Shown here: positions 6,117-6,550 of the stretch, in pieces
How positions within the stretch are numbered: the stretch's first letter is position 1
Layout of the letters: each line of letters starts with the position of its first letter
Source of the DNA: Deltaproteobacteria bacterium
Lineage (GTDB): Bacteria > Desulfobacterota > Desulfobulbia > Desulfobulbales > BM004
Length of the DNA stretch: 6,550 bases
Direction: 5' to 3'
NCBI GenBank assembly: GCA_019312695.1
Contig: JAFDCT010000096.1
Span: 1-6,550 of the forward strand
Made by a program: the position numbers and the translations under genes
The notes under the pieces: generated by a model
Database searches by the model: none
What the model was told of the DNA's origin: nothing
The model's input: the letters and a program-made list of their open reading frames with translations, nothing else

Positions 6117-6550
6117 CCGCATCTCCCAGATAGATTCGGATTACTTCTTCGTTCTGCTGTATGTTATGCGGCAGGTCTTCAGCAATCTTCTCGCCAAAGC
6201 TCAGCACCACGATCTCATCAGAGATATCCATGACCAAAGACATATCATGTTCAACCAGCAGGATCGTTATGCCGCTTTCCCTTATTTTTGTAATAAGCCG
6301 GCCTATCTCAGCCGTTTCATAAATATTGAGGCCTGCCGCAGGCTCATCAAGCAACAGCAGTGTGGGCTCGGTGGCAAGGGCCCTGGCAAACTCAACCCCG
6401 CGCTGCTGGCCGAATGAAAGATTGCTTATCTCCGTATCCGCACACTCTGCAACGCCAAGCAGGTCAAGGTACTCCATGGCCTTTGCCTTGATGTTTGTTT
6501 CCTCAAGCCAGGTCCAAGGCAGATTCAGCATGCCGGCCATAAATCCCGCC
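6109..6550 (-). CDS. livG: Branched-chain amino acid ABC transporter, ATP-binding protein LivG, C-terminal part
   Basis: Partner ATPase of LivF in the Liv uptake system. Only the last ~147 residues are in the window; the frame stays open to the right edge, so the ATG at 6540 is internal and the missing ~110 N-terminal residues would carry Walker A and the Q-loop. The visible part has the LivG-type ABC signature LSFGQQR, then FARALATEPTLLLLDEPAAGLN (written here as its two parts: the helix after the signature and Walker B with its catalytic Glu), and the switch histidine in LLVEHDM. LivG usually has LSYGQQR, so Phe for Tyr is a mild variant. The stop codon lies inside the start of livF. The order livG-livF fits the normal liv operon, and the permease genes should lie further upstream (to the right). 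Confidence 0.93.
   Translation of the reverse strand, partial: AGFMAGMLNLPWTWLEETNIKAKAMEYLDLLGVAECADTEISNLSFGQQRGVEFARALATEPTLLLLDEPAAGLNIYETAEIGRLITKIRESGITILLVEHDMSLVMDISDEIVVLSFGEKIAEDLPHNIQQNEEVIRIYLGDADA

Noticed and set aside
6109..6550. LivG lacking Walker A, as a degenerate ATPase
   Set aside because: The missing part is simply beyond the right edge of the window; the frame is still open there.

Overview
The window holds eight protein-coding genes, two of them cut by the window edges. It has roughly balanced base composition with AT-rich gaps. It looks like chromosomal housekeeping DNA of an anaerobic bacterium. The closest impression is Desulfobacterota (the former Deltaproteobacteria). 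That rests on the short TatA proteins of MFGLG-PEL type, the MTA/SAH deaminase beside a purine nucleoside phosphorylase, and a phenylacetate-CoA ligase beside branched-chain amino acid ABC transporter ATPases. The lineage is an inference from gene style, not a database result.

Left part (1-3240, + strand): the 3' part of thrC (threonine synthase), then a PNP-family phosphorylase, then an MTA/SAH deaminase (mtaD). Gaps of 50 and 16 nt suggest one operon. mtaD and the phosphorylase together can be read as a purine-nucleoside salvage branch of methionine/SAM metabolism: 5'-methylthioadenosine is deaminated to 5'-methylthioinosine, which is then cleaved to hypoxanthine and methylthioribose-1-phosphate. 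Two active-site positions in the phosphorylase (Asn240 and Leu252) fit that reading. This is the most interesting point in the window.

Middle (3241-3923, + strand): a gap with a two-stage hairpin, then two tandem tatA-like genes. The first encodes only 58 aa and is easily missed. No tatC is in view. A further hairpin lies between the second tatA and the converging paaK.

Right part (3924-6550, - strand, transcribed right to left): livG (3' part), livF overlapping it by 8 nt, a 171-nt AT-rich gap with a good sigma70-type promoter and a 9-bp inverted repeat, then paaK. This arrangement suggests uptake of branched-chain or aromatic amino acids coupled to CoA activation of arylacetates. No mobile element, CRISPR array, tRNA or rRNA was recognised, and every gene is intact apart from the edge truncations.
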